Positions 8,444-18,100 of a DNA stretch of 51,149 nt are shown here, piece by piece. The DNA is from Salinispora pacifica CNR114 (lineage in GTDB: Bacteria; Actinomycetota; Actinomycetes; Mycobacteriales; Micromonosporaceae): positions 2,723-53,871 of the forward strand of contig NZ_AZWO01000035.1 of NCBI RefSeq assembly GCF_000514775.1, read 5' to 3'. The notes beneath the pieces were generated by a model, which searched no databases, was not told the origin of the DNA, and saw only the letters and a program-made list of their open reading frames with translations. The stretch's first letter is position 1. The number at the start of each line of letters is the position of its first letter. Both the position numbers and the translations under genes were made by a program.

Positions 8444-9768
8444 CCTCGCCTCAAGAACGAGCGGAGATCAAGACCGCGGAGATTCTCACCGCGTTCACCA
8501 ACGGCGGTCGCCGGGGCGTCGTCGTCGACTCGCCGCCCGGAGCCGGAAAGTCCACTCTGGTGGGGCGCATCGCGGCCGAGATCGCTACAGCCGGTGACAC
8601 CGTGGTGGTCGTCGCCCAGACCAACGCGCAGGTCGACGACCTCGTCGCCAAGATCGCGACCCGGTTACCCGGTCTGATCGTCGGACGGCTGTCCCGCGAC
8701 GGCTACCTGCCGCCGCCGACGCTACTCCTGCCCAACGTGCAGGTCGCTTCGCGCGTCGATGACCTGCCGGATTGCCGGGTCGTGGTCGGCACCGCCGCCA
8801 AGTGGGCGCAGGTGCGAAGCGCCCGGACGTGGCCCTGGGCCGTCGTTGACGAGGCGTACCAGATGCGCTCGGACCTGCTGCTGCTGATCGTGCCGCTGTT
8901 CAAGCAGATGCTGTTCGTCGGTGACCCAGGACAGCTCGATCCGTTCTCCCCGATCGACGGGGAACGGTGGTCCGGTCTGCCCTGGGATCCGATGCAGAGC
9001 GCTGTGGCGGTGCTGCTCCGCAACAACCCGGACATCGTTCCGCACGAACTCCCGGTGACCTGGCGGCTGCCAGCCAGCGCCACACGCCTGGTCCAGACGG
9101 CCTTCTACCCCTTTTCGGAGTTCACCCCCGGCACCCACGACGACGAACGCACGATACATGTGCCAACCGTCGGTATCCGGCGGACGGTAGCCGATGAGGT
9201 GATCGACCTCGCCGCCGACACCGGATGGGGTTTCCTCGAGCTACCGCACCGCAACACGCTGCGGACCGACGCCGAGACGGTCGCTGCGACCGCAGACGTC
9301 GCCGTCCGGCTCCTGCAACGCGGGACCGAAACGGTCTGCGAACATGCCCCTGGCGGACGGCGGCTAACCGCCGCGCGGATCGCTGTCGGTGCTGCGCACC
9401 GCGACCAGGTCGCCGCCATCACCCGAGCGCTGCGGGCCCGCGGCGAGATAGCGGACGGGATTCGGGTGGACACCGCGAACCGGCTGCAAGGCGCTGAATT
9501 CGACATCACCGTGATCCTGCATCCGCTGTCCGGACGGATCGACGCGACACCGTTCCATCTCACGCCCGGCCGGTTGTGCGTGCTGGCATCCCGGCACCGT
9601 CATGCCTGCATCGTGGTTGGCCGTCGCGGTATCCCCGAGCTTCTGGACGCCCACCCCGGAACCGAGCCCGTGCACCTCAAGGACTTCATCAAGTTCCCCG
9701 ACGGTTGGGAGGCCAACCAGGCCGTCCTCGCCCACCTGTCCAACCACCGCGTCAGCGCCCTGCACTGA
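8440..9768 (+). CDS. SF1-type DNA helicase / AAA ATPase
   Basis: 442 aa from ATG 8440, which overlaps the previous stop (ATGA) and has GGCGGAGGA upstream. Helicase motifs appear in order: Walker A SPPGAGKSTL (residues 31-40), Walker B VVDEAY (135-140), motif III VGDPGQLDPF (160-169), motif V VDTANRLQGAEFDITV, and motif VI region LASRHRHACIVVGR. These place it in superfamily 1, close to the UPF1-like/AAA_12 helicases. It is compact, with no visible accessory domains, so it probably acts as the motor of a complex. The nuclease two genes upstream and the Mre11/Rad50 pair downstream suggest coupled unwinding and cutting of DNA ends. Confidence 0.88.
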   Translation: MTSPQERAEIKTAEILTAFTNGGRRGVVVDSPPGAGKSTLVGRIAAEIATAGDTVVVVAQTNAQVDDLVAKIATRLPGLIVGRLSRDGYLPPPTLLLPNVQVASRVDDLPDCRVVVGTAAKWAQVRSARTWPWAVVDEAYQMRSDLLLLIVPLFKQMLFVGDPGQLDPFSPIDGERWSGLPWDPMQSAVAVLLRNNPDIVPHELPVTWRLPASATRLVQTAFYPFSEFTPGTHDDERTIHVPTVGIRRTVADEVIDLAADTGWGFLELPHRNTLRTDAETVAATADVAVRLLQRGTETVCEHAPGGRRLTAARIAVGAAHRDQVAAITRALRARGEIADGIRVDTANRLQGAEFDITVILHPLSGRIDATPFHLTPGRLCVLASRHRHACIVVGRRGIPELLDAHPGTEPVHLKDFIKFPDGWEANQAVLAHLSNHRVSALH

Positions 9769-9777
9769 CCGCTCCCG

Positions 9778-11049
9778 ATGCCTCAGGCTGCGCCGCGACG
9801 CAGCCGGATGAAAGGCGACATTGCCGTGCTCTTTCTACATACCTCTGACTGGCACGCCGGCCGGACCACCTACAACGAGCCCCGGATGTCCGACCTCGCC
9901 GACGCCATGGCCGAAATCATCGACATCGCCAAGCAACACCGACCCGACGGCATCCTGCACTCCGGGGACCTGATCGACCACTCCAGGGTCAGCCACACCG
10001 ACATCGAACGCGTCGTCGGCTGGCTCGCCGAACTGGCGACGATCGCCCCCACGATCGTCGTCGCGGGCAACCACGACAACGTCGCCCTGCACCGCTACCT
10101 CGACAAGCTCGGCCGCCTGCACCAGCTGCACTTCGTCAGCCAGCCGCTCGGCGCGAACGGTGACTATCTGATCGTGCAGGGCCGTGACGGCACCCGAGCC
10201 CGGATCGGGGTCCTACCGTTCATCTATCCCCAACGCGTGACCACCGTCCCCGGAGTTCAGTCGTGGTCGAGCACCTACCGTGAACAGCTCGCCGACCTGC
10301 AGGCCCGGATCACCGCCGGCCTGTCGGACGGGCTGGACCCACAGTCCGAGGTCACTCTGTTCACCGCCCACATGCACGTCACTGGCGCTGGACTCGCCGG
10401 CAGCGAACGGGCCCGCCACACCACCGAAGAGTTCGCCGTCGACCCCGACGCCATCCCCGCCGTGGACTACGCCGCCTTCGGCCACATCCACCAGCCGCAG
10501 CCGCTGCCCGGCCGGGTCGTCGGACGCTACGCAGGCTCGCCGATCCCGCTCGACTTCGGCGAGGCCGGGCAACGCAAGAGCGTGACCCTCGTGACCGTCG
10601 AGCCCGGCAGGCAGACCGTGTGCGAGGAGGTCCCGCTCCGCGGCGGCCGAGCACTGATCAAGTTCGACGGCACCTGGGACGAACTGCTGAAACAAGCCGG
10701 CAGCATCGGCGATGCGCTGTGCCTGGTCACGGTGCACACCCCGGCGTATGAACCCGCGCTCGCGCAACGCGTCCACACCCTGCTGGCGAAGGCTCGGGTG
10801 CTGGACGTGCAGCAGCGCGTCGCCGGGGCCCAGCCCCGCAACGACGTCGTCGAGCCCGGGCAGATACCAGTGCAACGCAGCCTGCTCGAATCGTTCGAGC
10901 AGTACGTGAACGAGCACGGGGCGGGCATCGCGCCGATCGATACGGTCACCAGCATGATGGCCGAGTTCCTTGCCGCGGCGCAGGACGAGCGCGACCCGTA
11001 CTTCCCGGCCGAGGAACAGCTCATCACCCGGATCGGCGGTGCCGCATGA
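9778..11049 (+). CDS. sbcD: SbcD/Mre11-family exonuclease subunit
   Basis: 423 aa. All metallophosphoesterase motifs are present: SDWHAG (D24, H26), GDLIDHS, GNHDN, TAHMHVTGA and GHIHQPQ, the order of SbcD/Mre11 nucleases that use two Mn ions to cut DNA ends. The true start is uncertain. ATG 9778 is the longest; ATG 9808 or GTG 9826 (which gives VLFLHTSDWH and has AAAGG upstream) fit the family better, because SbcD usually begins 5-8 residues before the first Asp. The C-terminus contains the helical capping and SbcC-binding region. The gene starts 9 bases after the helicase and overlaps sbcC by 4. It is probably not the housekeeping copy, given the operon. Confidence 0.92.
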   Translation: MPQAAPRRSRMKGDIAVLFLHTSDWHAGRTTYNEPRMSDLADAMAEIIDIAKQHRPDGILHSGDLIDHSRVSHTDIERVVGWLAELATIAPTIVVAGNHDNVALHRYLDKLGRLHQLHFVSQPLGANGDYLIVQGRDGTRARIGVLPFIYPQRVTTVPGVQSWSSTYREQLADLQARITAGLSDGLDPQSEVTLFTAHMHVTGAGLAGSERARHTTEEFAVDPDAIPAVDYAAFGHIHQPQPLPGRVVGRYAGSPIPLDFGEAGQRKSVTLVTVEPGRQTVCEEVPLRGGRALIKFDGTWDELLKQAGSIGDALCLVTVHTPAYEPALAQRVHTLLAKARVLDVQQRVAGAQPRNDVVEPGQIPVQRSLLESFEQYVNEHGAGIAPIDTVTSMMAEFLAAAQDERDPYFPAEEQLITRIGGAA

Positions 11050-14033
11050 AGCCGCTGCAGCTCACCTTCTCCGGGTTTCGCTCCTACGTCGGCCGGCAGC
11101 ACATCGACTTCCGTGGCCGCGACCTCGTCGGGATTATCGGCGATACCGGCGCCGGTAAATCAACCGTCCTGATCGCAATCAACTTCGCGCTCTTCGGCAC
11201 CACGACCTGGGACGCACCGTCCCCGAAGGTATTGATCGCCGACGGCGGCGACGGCACCCTGGCCGTGGCCCTGGAGTTCGAGGCCCGTGGGCGCCCGTGG
11301 CGGGTGACCCGGCAACTGTCGAGGAAGCCCACCGGAACGGTTCACAAGCTCGAGTCGCTCGACGGCGGCGAGGTCGTCCACGGTAGGTTCGTCACCCCCC
11401 GCGTCGCTCAGCTCATCGGCATGGACAACAAGACATTCCTTCGCTCGGTCCTCCTGCCCCAAGGCAAGTTCGAGCAGCTGCTGCATGCTAGCAACGGTGA
11501 ACGCGCCGGCATCCTCAAAGGCCTACTCGGTCTCGACATCCTTGACACGATCGCGGACCGTGCCCGCCAACGCCGCGACGCACTCACTCCCGCCCTCGCC
11601 GACCTGCGTGCCCGCAAAGCGACACTCGGAGACCCTCGAATCACCGCCAAGACCGCCGCTGCGGAGGCGAAAGCGATTGGTGAGCAGCTCGGCCACCTCA
11701 AACAAGCACAGGCCGCCGTAGCCGACCTCGTTGAGGAGGCGAAGACCGCAGCCGAACAGCATGCCGCCCTCACAAAGCTGCGGACGACCCTGTCGAAGGC
11801 CGCCCAGACCGATGCGCCGCAGCGGCTGTGTCAGCTGGCCAGGCTCGATCGTGAGATTACCGACCAGGAGAACGAACTCACCGCCCGAGCCGAGCCGCTG
11901 CGCGCCCGACGGGAAGGACTTCTCGCCGAGCTGGGTGACTTCCGGCCCGGCGGATCGAAGGCGGACGACCTCACGACGGCAATTCAACAGTTGTCCCAAC
12001 TTCACGAACGCATGATCAACGAGGCGCAGCGCCGCGAACGCCATCGAACGGATGTGCAGGCCCTCGAAGACCTGCGGGCGGACGCCTCAGCAGCCTCCAC
12101 TGAGCACACGCGGTACGAGCCGCTCCTCGCGGAGGCAGAAGCCGCGCTCGCCGACCACACCGGTGTCGTCAACAGGCTTGAGGGCGATCTGGCGAAACTT
12201 CGCGCCGCCCTCGACAACGCCCGCTACCTCGCCGAGCAACGCCGGGAGTTCGCCGAGACCAAGCAGCGTCTCGACGGTAGGGCGGCCCAAACGGCTGCGG
12301 GCCTGGAGAAGGTACGCGAAGCTGCCGTCGCCCTCGGCCGGGAGGTCGCCGCCGCTGACGCGGCGCTGCAGGCCCAGCGGAGGGCCAACGCCGCCGCCCA
12401 CGCTGGTGAGGGCTTGGCACCCGGCGACGCATGCCCTGTGTGCGAACACCCACTACCCGACCAGTACACCCCGCCCCACGCACCCGACCTCAAGGCCGCA
12501 GAACGCACCCTCACCTCTATTCAGAGGAAGGCAAAGAAGGCCGGTGACGCGGTCACCGAGGCAGTCGCTGCTCACCGTGAAGCACAGGCCCTCGCTGACC
12601 GGGCAACCCAGGACCTAACGGCGCAGAACACTCGAGCGCAGAACGCCATCGACGCCCTCACCGCGAAGCTCGGCCCGATCGTCTTAAGTTCCGAGGATGA
12701 TGTGATCCTCGCCGCCCAGCTGTCCGCCTTGCAGCGGGCCGTCGAAGAGCATGCCGTCCTCTCTGAAGGCGTCGGCACCTTACGCAAGAGCAAGGCGGAG
12801 GCCGCCGCCAAGGCCAAAGCCCTTGGCAACCAGGTCGAGCGCAATGCCGCCGCGGTGGACCGCGAAGGACGTGAATTGGAGAAGCTCCAGGCTGGAATCG
12901 CCGAGCTCACCAAGCAGGTGCCGCAACGATACCGGCCCGACGAGGCCACCGCGGACGCCGTGGCCGTGCGGCAAAAGGCCGCCAACCGCGAGCAGAAAGA
13001 CCTCGCCGAGCGTTGGCAGATGATTGAGGGAATCGACGTCGACCTGGAACAGCTCGGCACACTGCGCCAGGAACTCGACGTGCGCCGCGCCGAACACGTG
13101 ACCAAGCCGGCTGGGACCGCCAGCCAAGCCGTTCTGAGGCTACGAACCGCGCAGGTCGCGGTCGCGGCGGCGCTGTCGCTGCCGGAAGCACCCGACATCG
13201 ACGTCGCAGCCGACGTCAACGCTCTTGCCGATTGGGCCGCCCAGGTCGCTGAGGAGGGGCTGGACGCGACGACAGTCGCCGACCAACAGCTCCTCCAACT
13301 CGACGAGGTCCGACACCGATGTGTACAGCAGAGCGCCGCGATTACCGCGGAAGCGCCGACCGGCGGTAAACCGCTCGAAGAGGCATTCAGCGATGCGATC
13401 GGGCGCAAGGCGATCGCAGACAGCACCTATCAGGACGCGACCGCTAAAACGGTCGAGTACGACGATCTCGTGGGCCGCCTCAAGATCGCCCAGCCACACG
13501 TGGACGGCCTTGACGCTCTGGTAAAGCTATTGGGCGACGGGAAGTTCGTGGCCGAGGTCGTGCATGAGCGTCAGCAAACCCTGCTGGGAACAGCTACCGG
13601 CCTCCTGCGCAGCATGTCCCTCGGGCAGTTCGCGTTCGGCACCGACTTCCAGGTATGGGACGAGCACACCTGCCGCCTGCGGGACGTGAAGACCCTCTCC
13701 GGCGGAGAAACATTCCAAGCCAGCTTGGCATTGGCCTTGGCGCTTGTCGAACACGCCAGCAGTAGCGGCGGCCGGGCCGAGGCGCTCTTTCTTGACGAAG
13801 GCTTCGGGACACTCGACCAGACGGCCTTGGCTGAGGCGCTCGACGCTCTGTCCACCCAGGCAAGCGCCGGACGGCTGGTTGTCGTCATCAGTCACATGCT
13901 GGCCGTCGCCCAGCATGTGACATCCCTGATCCGGGTCACCAAATCACCGACCGGAAGCAGCCTGCGGTGGGCGACCGAGGCGGAGCTAGTCGCCCTCGCC
14001 GACGCCGCCGACGCCGAAGGGCTGCACTCATGA
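11046..14033 (+). CDS. sbcC: SbcC/Rad50-family ATPase
   Basis: 995 aa. The N-terminal ATPase half has Walker A GDTGAGKST, preceded by LTFSGFRSYVG. Long Ala/Glu/Arg-rich coiled coils flank a zinc hook CPVCEHPLP at about residue 463, near the middle as expected. The C-terminal half has the ABC signature LSGGETFQ (about 884), Walker B ALFLDEGFGTLD and the switch His in VVVISHMLAV. Length and order match SbcC/Rad50, which with SbcD bridges and cleaves DNA ends, hairpins and protein-blocked ends. ATG 11046 overlaps the sbcD stop. The stop at 14031-14033 lies inside the 3' end of the opposing jetD gene (6-base tail-to-tail overlap). Confidence 0.93.
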   Translation: MKPLQLTFSGFRSYVGRQHIDFRGRDLVGIIGDTGAGKSTVLIAINFALFGTTTWDAPSPKVLIADGGDGTLAVALEFEARGRPWRVTRQLSRKPTGTVHKLESLDGGEVVHGRFVTPRVAQLIGMDNKTFLRSVLLPQGKFEQLLHASNGERAGILKGLLGLDILDTIADRARQRRDALTPALADLRARKATLGDPRITAKTAAAEAKAIGEQLGHLKQAQAAVADLVEEAKTAAEQHAALTKLRTTLSKAAQTDAPQRLCQLARLDREITDQENELTARAEPLRARREGLLAELGDFRPGGSKADDLTTAIQQLSQLHERMINEAQRRERHRTDVQALEDLRADASAASTEHTRYEPLLAEAEAALADHTGVVNRLEGDLAKLRAALDNARYLAEQRREFAETKQRLDGRAAQTAAGLEKVREAAVALGREVAAADAALQAQRRANAAAHAGEGLAPGDACPVCEHPLPDQYTPPHAPDLKAAERTLTSIQRKAKKAGDAVTEAVAAHREAQALADRATQDLTAQNTRAQNAIDALTAKLGPIVLSSEDDVILAAQLSALQRAVEEHAVLSEGVGTLRKSKAEAAAKAKALGNQVERNAAAVDREGRELEKLQAGIAELTKQVPQRYRPDEATADAVAVRQKAANREQKDLAERWQMIEGIDVDLEQLGTLRQELDVRRAEHVTKPAGTASQAVLRLRTAQVAVAAALSLPEAPDIDVAADVNALADWAAQVAEEGLDATTVADQQLLQLDEVRHRCVQQSAAITAEAPTGGKPLEEAFSDAIGRKAIADSTYQDATAKTVEYDDLVGRLKIAQPHVDGLDALVKLLGDGKFVAEVVHERQQTLLGTATGLLRSMSLGQFAFGTDFQVWDEHTCRLRDVKTLSGGETFQASLALALALVEHASSSGGRAEALFLDEGFGTLDQTALAEALDALSTQASAGRLVVVISHMLAVAQHVTSLIRVTKSPTGSSLRWATEAELVALADAADAEGLHS

Positions 14034-15167
14034 ATGTGCACGGCCGTGCTGCGTGGCCGGCGAATTGCGGCGATCAACTCCCGGCGAGGATGGAGAGCCC
14101 GTCGGGACGCCGCAGGGGTCGAAGTCTTTCGGGTCGATGCTGATCAATTGGCTGCGTCCGGTGGCTTCCTGAGGGATGCGTAGGCCGGCCGCGATGATGA
14201 CGCCGATGGGCGTGCGTAGATCGGGCGGGAACCAGTTGAGGATGGCGTGGTCGGCGGCGATGAGCCGGGCACGGGTCCTGGGTTTGATCGGCGTACCGAC
14301 ATCCAGCAGCAGTCGGTACAGGTTCGACGCCGGGGTCAGCGGACCGAGCCCGAGGGCCTGGGAGTGATGGTCGCCGTCGGCGGCGATCTCGATTCCGCGC
14401 AGGTCGAGGTCTCCGTAATAGTGCAGAGGACGGGTCCAGTCCGCCGGTATTGAGGCAAGAATCTGCGGGAGCTGGCTGCCCCCGGTCCAGATGACGGTGC
14501 CGACGGAGCCGTCGGCGGGCAGCCAGTGGGCGAGACTGTGGGCGGTGGTGTGGTTCTCGACCATGAGCGCGGCGGGGCCGTCGCCGATCTGCCATTGGAC
14601 GAGGGGTAAGGGTATGCGCTCGCAATGTAGGTCTGCCAGGGTAAGGCGGTTCGCGGCGAAGAGCCGTCCCCGGCTGAGGGTGTCGAGTGCTTTCTCTTCG
14701 CGGAGTAACTCCCAGGAGCGTTCCCGCATCGGGACGATCTCGGGTGGCTGGTGTTCGGCGAGGTAGCGGTTGGCCGCGTGGAGCAGGGCGAGTTCGTTGT
14801 CGGTCGGGCGTTCGGTGGCTACAAACGTGGCGGCCCAGGCGAGTCGTGCATGCCAGGTGGTGGTGACCGTCGCCGGGCCGGCTGTTGGAGGTCGTTCTGC
14901 GACGGGGCGTTGGACCCAGTTGGGTAGTGGTGGCTGGAGGGTGTGGTCCCAGGCAGCGCGCGTTGCGGCTGCTGGTTTGCGGATGATGCCGGCGACGGTG
15001 AGCTCGTCGAGCGCGCCGGCGAGTTTACGGCGTGCGTCGGGGTCGCCGGCGAGTGAGAGGTCCGCGGCGTGGGCTGCGGTTCGCAGGATGCCGAGTGGTA
15101 TCCGTGCGGTGCGATGGGCGGTGACCGTCGCGGCCAAGTGACGGGCAAGCGGGCTGAGGCCGGTCAC
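14028..15167 (-). CDS. jetD: Wadjet JetD, Toprim-like nuclease subunit
   Basis: 379 aa. GTG 15167 overlaps the jetC stop (GTGA), so I prefer it to any longer reading. The N-terminal half (LARHLAATVTAHRTARIP through WVQRP) matches the DUF3322 DNA-binding arm. The C-terminal half is the DUF2220 Toprim-like catalytic domain: the acidic residue in LMVENHTTAHSL, the strand VIWTGGSQLPQIL, and the HYYGDLDLRGIEIA motif with its metal-binding Asp residues. JetD is the topoisomerase-VI-like nuclease that cuts circular DNA after loop extrusion by JetABC. All expected residues are visible, so it looks functional. The coding end overlaps sbcC by 6 bases. Confidence 0.9.
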   Translation of the reverse strand: MTGLSPLARHLAATVTAHRTARIPLGILRTAAHAADLSLAGDPDARRKLAGALDELTVAGIIRKPAAATRAAWDHTLQPPLPNWVQRPVAERPPTAGPATVTTTWHARLAWAATFVATERPTDNELALLHAANRYLAEHQPPEIVPMRERSWELLREEKALDTLSRGRLFAANRLTLADLHCERIPLPLVQWQIGDGPAALMVENHTTAHSLAHWLPADGSVGTVIWTGGSQLPQILASIPADWTRPLHYYGDLDLRGIEIAADGDHHSQALGLGPLTPASNLYRLLLDVGTPIKPRTRARLIAADHAILNWFPPDLRTPIGVIIAAGLRIPQEATGRSQLISIDPKDFDPCGVPTGSPSSPGVDRRNSPATQHGRAHS

Positions 15168-18100
15168 AGCAGGCTCTCTTGGAGGGGGAAGGTGAGCCTC
15201 GCGGTGGTGATGGCGGTCGCGAGGGTGTCGTCGCTGACGTCGCGGTCGCTGACCTGGGCGTAGGTGCGATCGTGGTTGTGGGTGTTCTTCATCCGGATGA
15301 TGTTGGGGAAGCGGCCGATGGCGCGCATATCGGCCAGGCCGGACAGGAAGATGAGCTGAATGCCGTTGGCGGCGGCGACCCGTCGTTGCAGATCCAGGAA
15401 CGCGACGTAGTTGACGGTGCCGAGGGGGTTGTCCATGGGCAGGACGCCCAAGCCGGGATGATTGGTGCCGCGGCTGGCGGCGCGTAGGCGGGCGAGCATG
15501 CAGAACAGCAGCAGGCTGATGGTGACCTTTTCCCCGCCGGACCATTTGCCCATGCGTTCGACGGGTTCGCGTTCGTCGGCGAGGTTGGTGGAGGGCTTCA
15601 GGACGCGGGCGATGAAGTTGCCGGGACCGCCGACGGCGGCGGAGACAGCCTGCCAGGTCAGGGTTTTGCCGTCGGGCTGCGTTTTGGCTTCGCTCTGCAC
15701 GAGGCCGTCGACCAGGGTGCTGATGCGGCTGCGCATGACGGCTGGGCTGGTGTCGACGCCGGACTTCGGGCCGACGTCGAGAAAGCGGCGATTCTTGAGG
15801 TGTTCGCCGATGCCAGGAGGTAGTTGCGCCTGCGTCTGGGCGCGTTGCAGCATTTTGAGGCAGGTGCGTGCTTCCTCGCAGAGCGCGGAGACGACGATCT
15901 CCTTGTCCTGCTCGACCTCGTCAAGCTGTCCTTGAAGATTGGCCCGGTAGAGGGCGATTTCGGCGATGAGGTGGTCGGCTTCCTCGGCCAGCCCGGTGGT
16001 GTGTTCACCGCCGGTGAACCGGTCTTTCACCTCGGCGGAGACGGTAGCGAATCGAGCCTCGCCGACCCAGCGGTTGATGGCGTGCCCGCGTTCGGTGACG
16101 GCGTTGCGGGCGGTATTAAAGTTTCGGTCGGCTTTGGCGAGTTCCTTGCGAGCCGTGTCGGCCTCGGTCATGGCGTCGGTGATTGCTCCTGCGTAGACGG
16201 TGGGTGGCACAGCGGCATCCGTGGCTTGCTCGTCTTCGCTCGTGAGGCTGGTGGCGAGGTTGTCGAACTGGTCGGCATCGTTCGTCAGACGTTCAATTCG
16301 CGTATCCAGGCTGGCGAAAACGTTGGCTGCCGTCTGTTGCTGTGCACGGTGATACTTCTGCTGTTCGTCGGTGTCGGCCCGAAGGCGCAGGGCGTGGTCG
16401 AGGTCGGCGGGTTCGGTGAGCGGCAGCATTAGCTCGGCCCGAGTCGGGCGGTCGCCGCTGGCCTTTTGCAGGGCCGCGTCGGCGTTCTTGGCCTCGGCGC
16501 GTTTGACGGCCGCCTCGCCTACCGCCGTGGCGTACTGCTCTTCGGCAGTCGCTGCGAGCTCGGCGGTCACCACAGGGTCGGCCGCAGCGGGGGTTGCGGC
16601 AAGGTCGTTGGCGAGGTGCCGGACGTCCTGGTCTGCCGTGGCCACGGTGGCGGCCAGGCGTGAGGTCTGCCCAGCTAGGCTCTCGATCTGGGCGGCGATC
16701 ACGTTGCGCGATGCGCGAATCTGATGGGCCGTGCGGGCGGTGTCGAACGTGCTTCGCGCCTGCGCAAGCGTGACGGCCTCGGAGTCGGCGGTCGCCTCGC
16801 CTCCAATGTCGGCGAGCTCGGTGGCCTCGCGAAGGAACTCTGCTATGGACCGCCGGTCGCGGTCAGCGTCGCCCTTCGCCCTCTCGGCGGTCCTGCGGTA
16901 CTTCTGCTCGGATGCCACTGCGGTCGCCCGCGCGGCCTCGAGGTCTTCGCGTGCAGCAGGTATCTGCGTCAGCCGGGCACGGATCTCGGTAATGGTCGGC
17001 AGTTGCTGGGCCAAGCCGCCGAGGATGTGGACGCGCGAACCCACGATCCTTTCCTCTTGGGTGACCTCCTCACGTTGCTGGCTCAGCTCCGCGGCGCGAA
17101 CATCGAAGTCGACCCGCTGCGCGTTGAGCTCGCTGTGACGTTTCCGCGCGGCGGCGATACCTGCGGTGATGCGCTCGTGCTCGGCGGCGAGGTGCTCGAG
17201 GTGGCCCGGAGGGCAACTGGTGGCCAGGAGAGTGAGTTCGCGGATCAGCTGTTTGTCGCGGTCGCGGGCGAGGCCAAGTTGGCGCATGTGCTCGTCCCGG
17301 GACGCGCTGGCCGCCTCTCGGCGTTCGATCTCAGTGGCGGCGGCGTCGCGATCGAAGAGCGCTGCCGCTGGCGGTACGACGAAGCCTTCCACTGCACTTG
17401 TGCCGGCGTCAATGGCAGCTTGCAAGGCGCGGGTGGTGGAGACCTGCACGGTGGTGCCTGGGGTGAGCGCAGCTGAGTCCAGGTGTTGTCGGGCGGCGTC
17501 CAGATCGCTGGCGTCGTACACCAGTAGGCCAGCGACCAGGGACGGCGCGGCGGCGATGGCGCGCTGCCACAACGCGGGTGCTACCGCGTCGGCAAGGTAG
17601 TGCCAGCCGGTAGCTGCGGGAATGTTGTGCTCGCGCAGGACCTCGGCAGCGCGGGTCAGGTCAAGTGACGCCGGGAGCAGGCCCGGTTGCTGGGCCAGTG
17701 ATCGCAGCGCGCGCCGGTCGTCGGCGTCATCGACGGCGAGGTCGATACGTTCGCGGTCGATAGCGATGATCGCGTCGGTCAGCGCCTGTTGGAGAGTGCT
17801 ATTTGCGGCGATCGGGTCAACGGTGTCGGCTTGGGCTAGCAGGGTGAGACGGTTATGGCTGCTGAGCTGGTTGATCTGGTTAAGCAGCGGCTGACGTTCG
17901 CCGTTCAGTTCGCGCAGCGCGGCTTCAAGGTCGGTGATTTTCGTGCCCAGCTTCTGGTGTTCCGTGTCGATGGGCGCACGCGCCTCGGCCAGCGCGGCAG
18001 CCGCCTGCGGTAGTTCCACGTCCATCCGGTGTAGCAGCCGGGTGTGCTGGGCTGCGCATGCTGCGTGCGTGCTAGCCAGATCAGCGCCAGCTGGTAGGTG

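Noticed and set aside
14028..15545. A longer jetD beginning at 15545
   Set aside because: The extra 126 residues are out of frame with jetC but overlap its conserved C-terminus and have no domain character. GTG 15167, overlapping the jetC stop by 4 bases, is the natural start.
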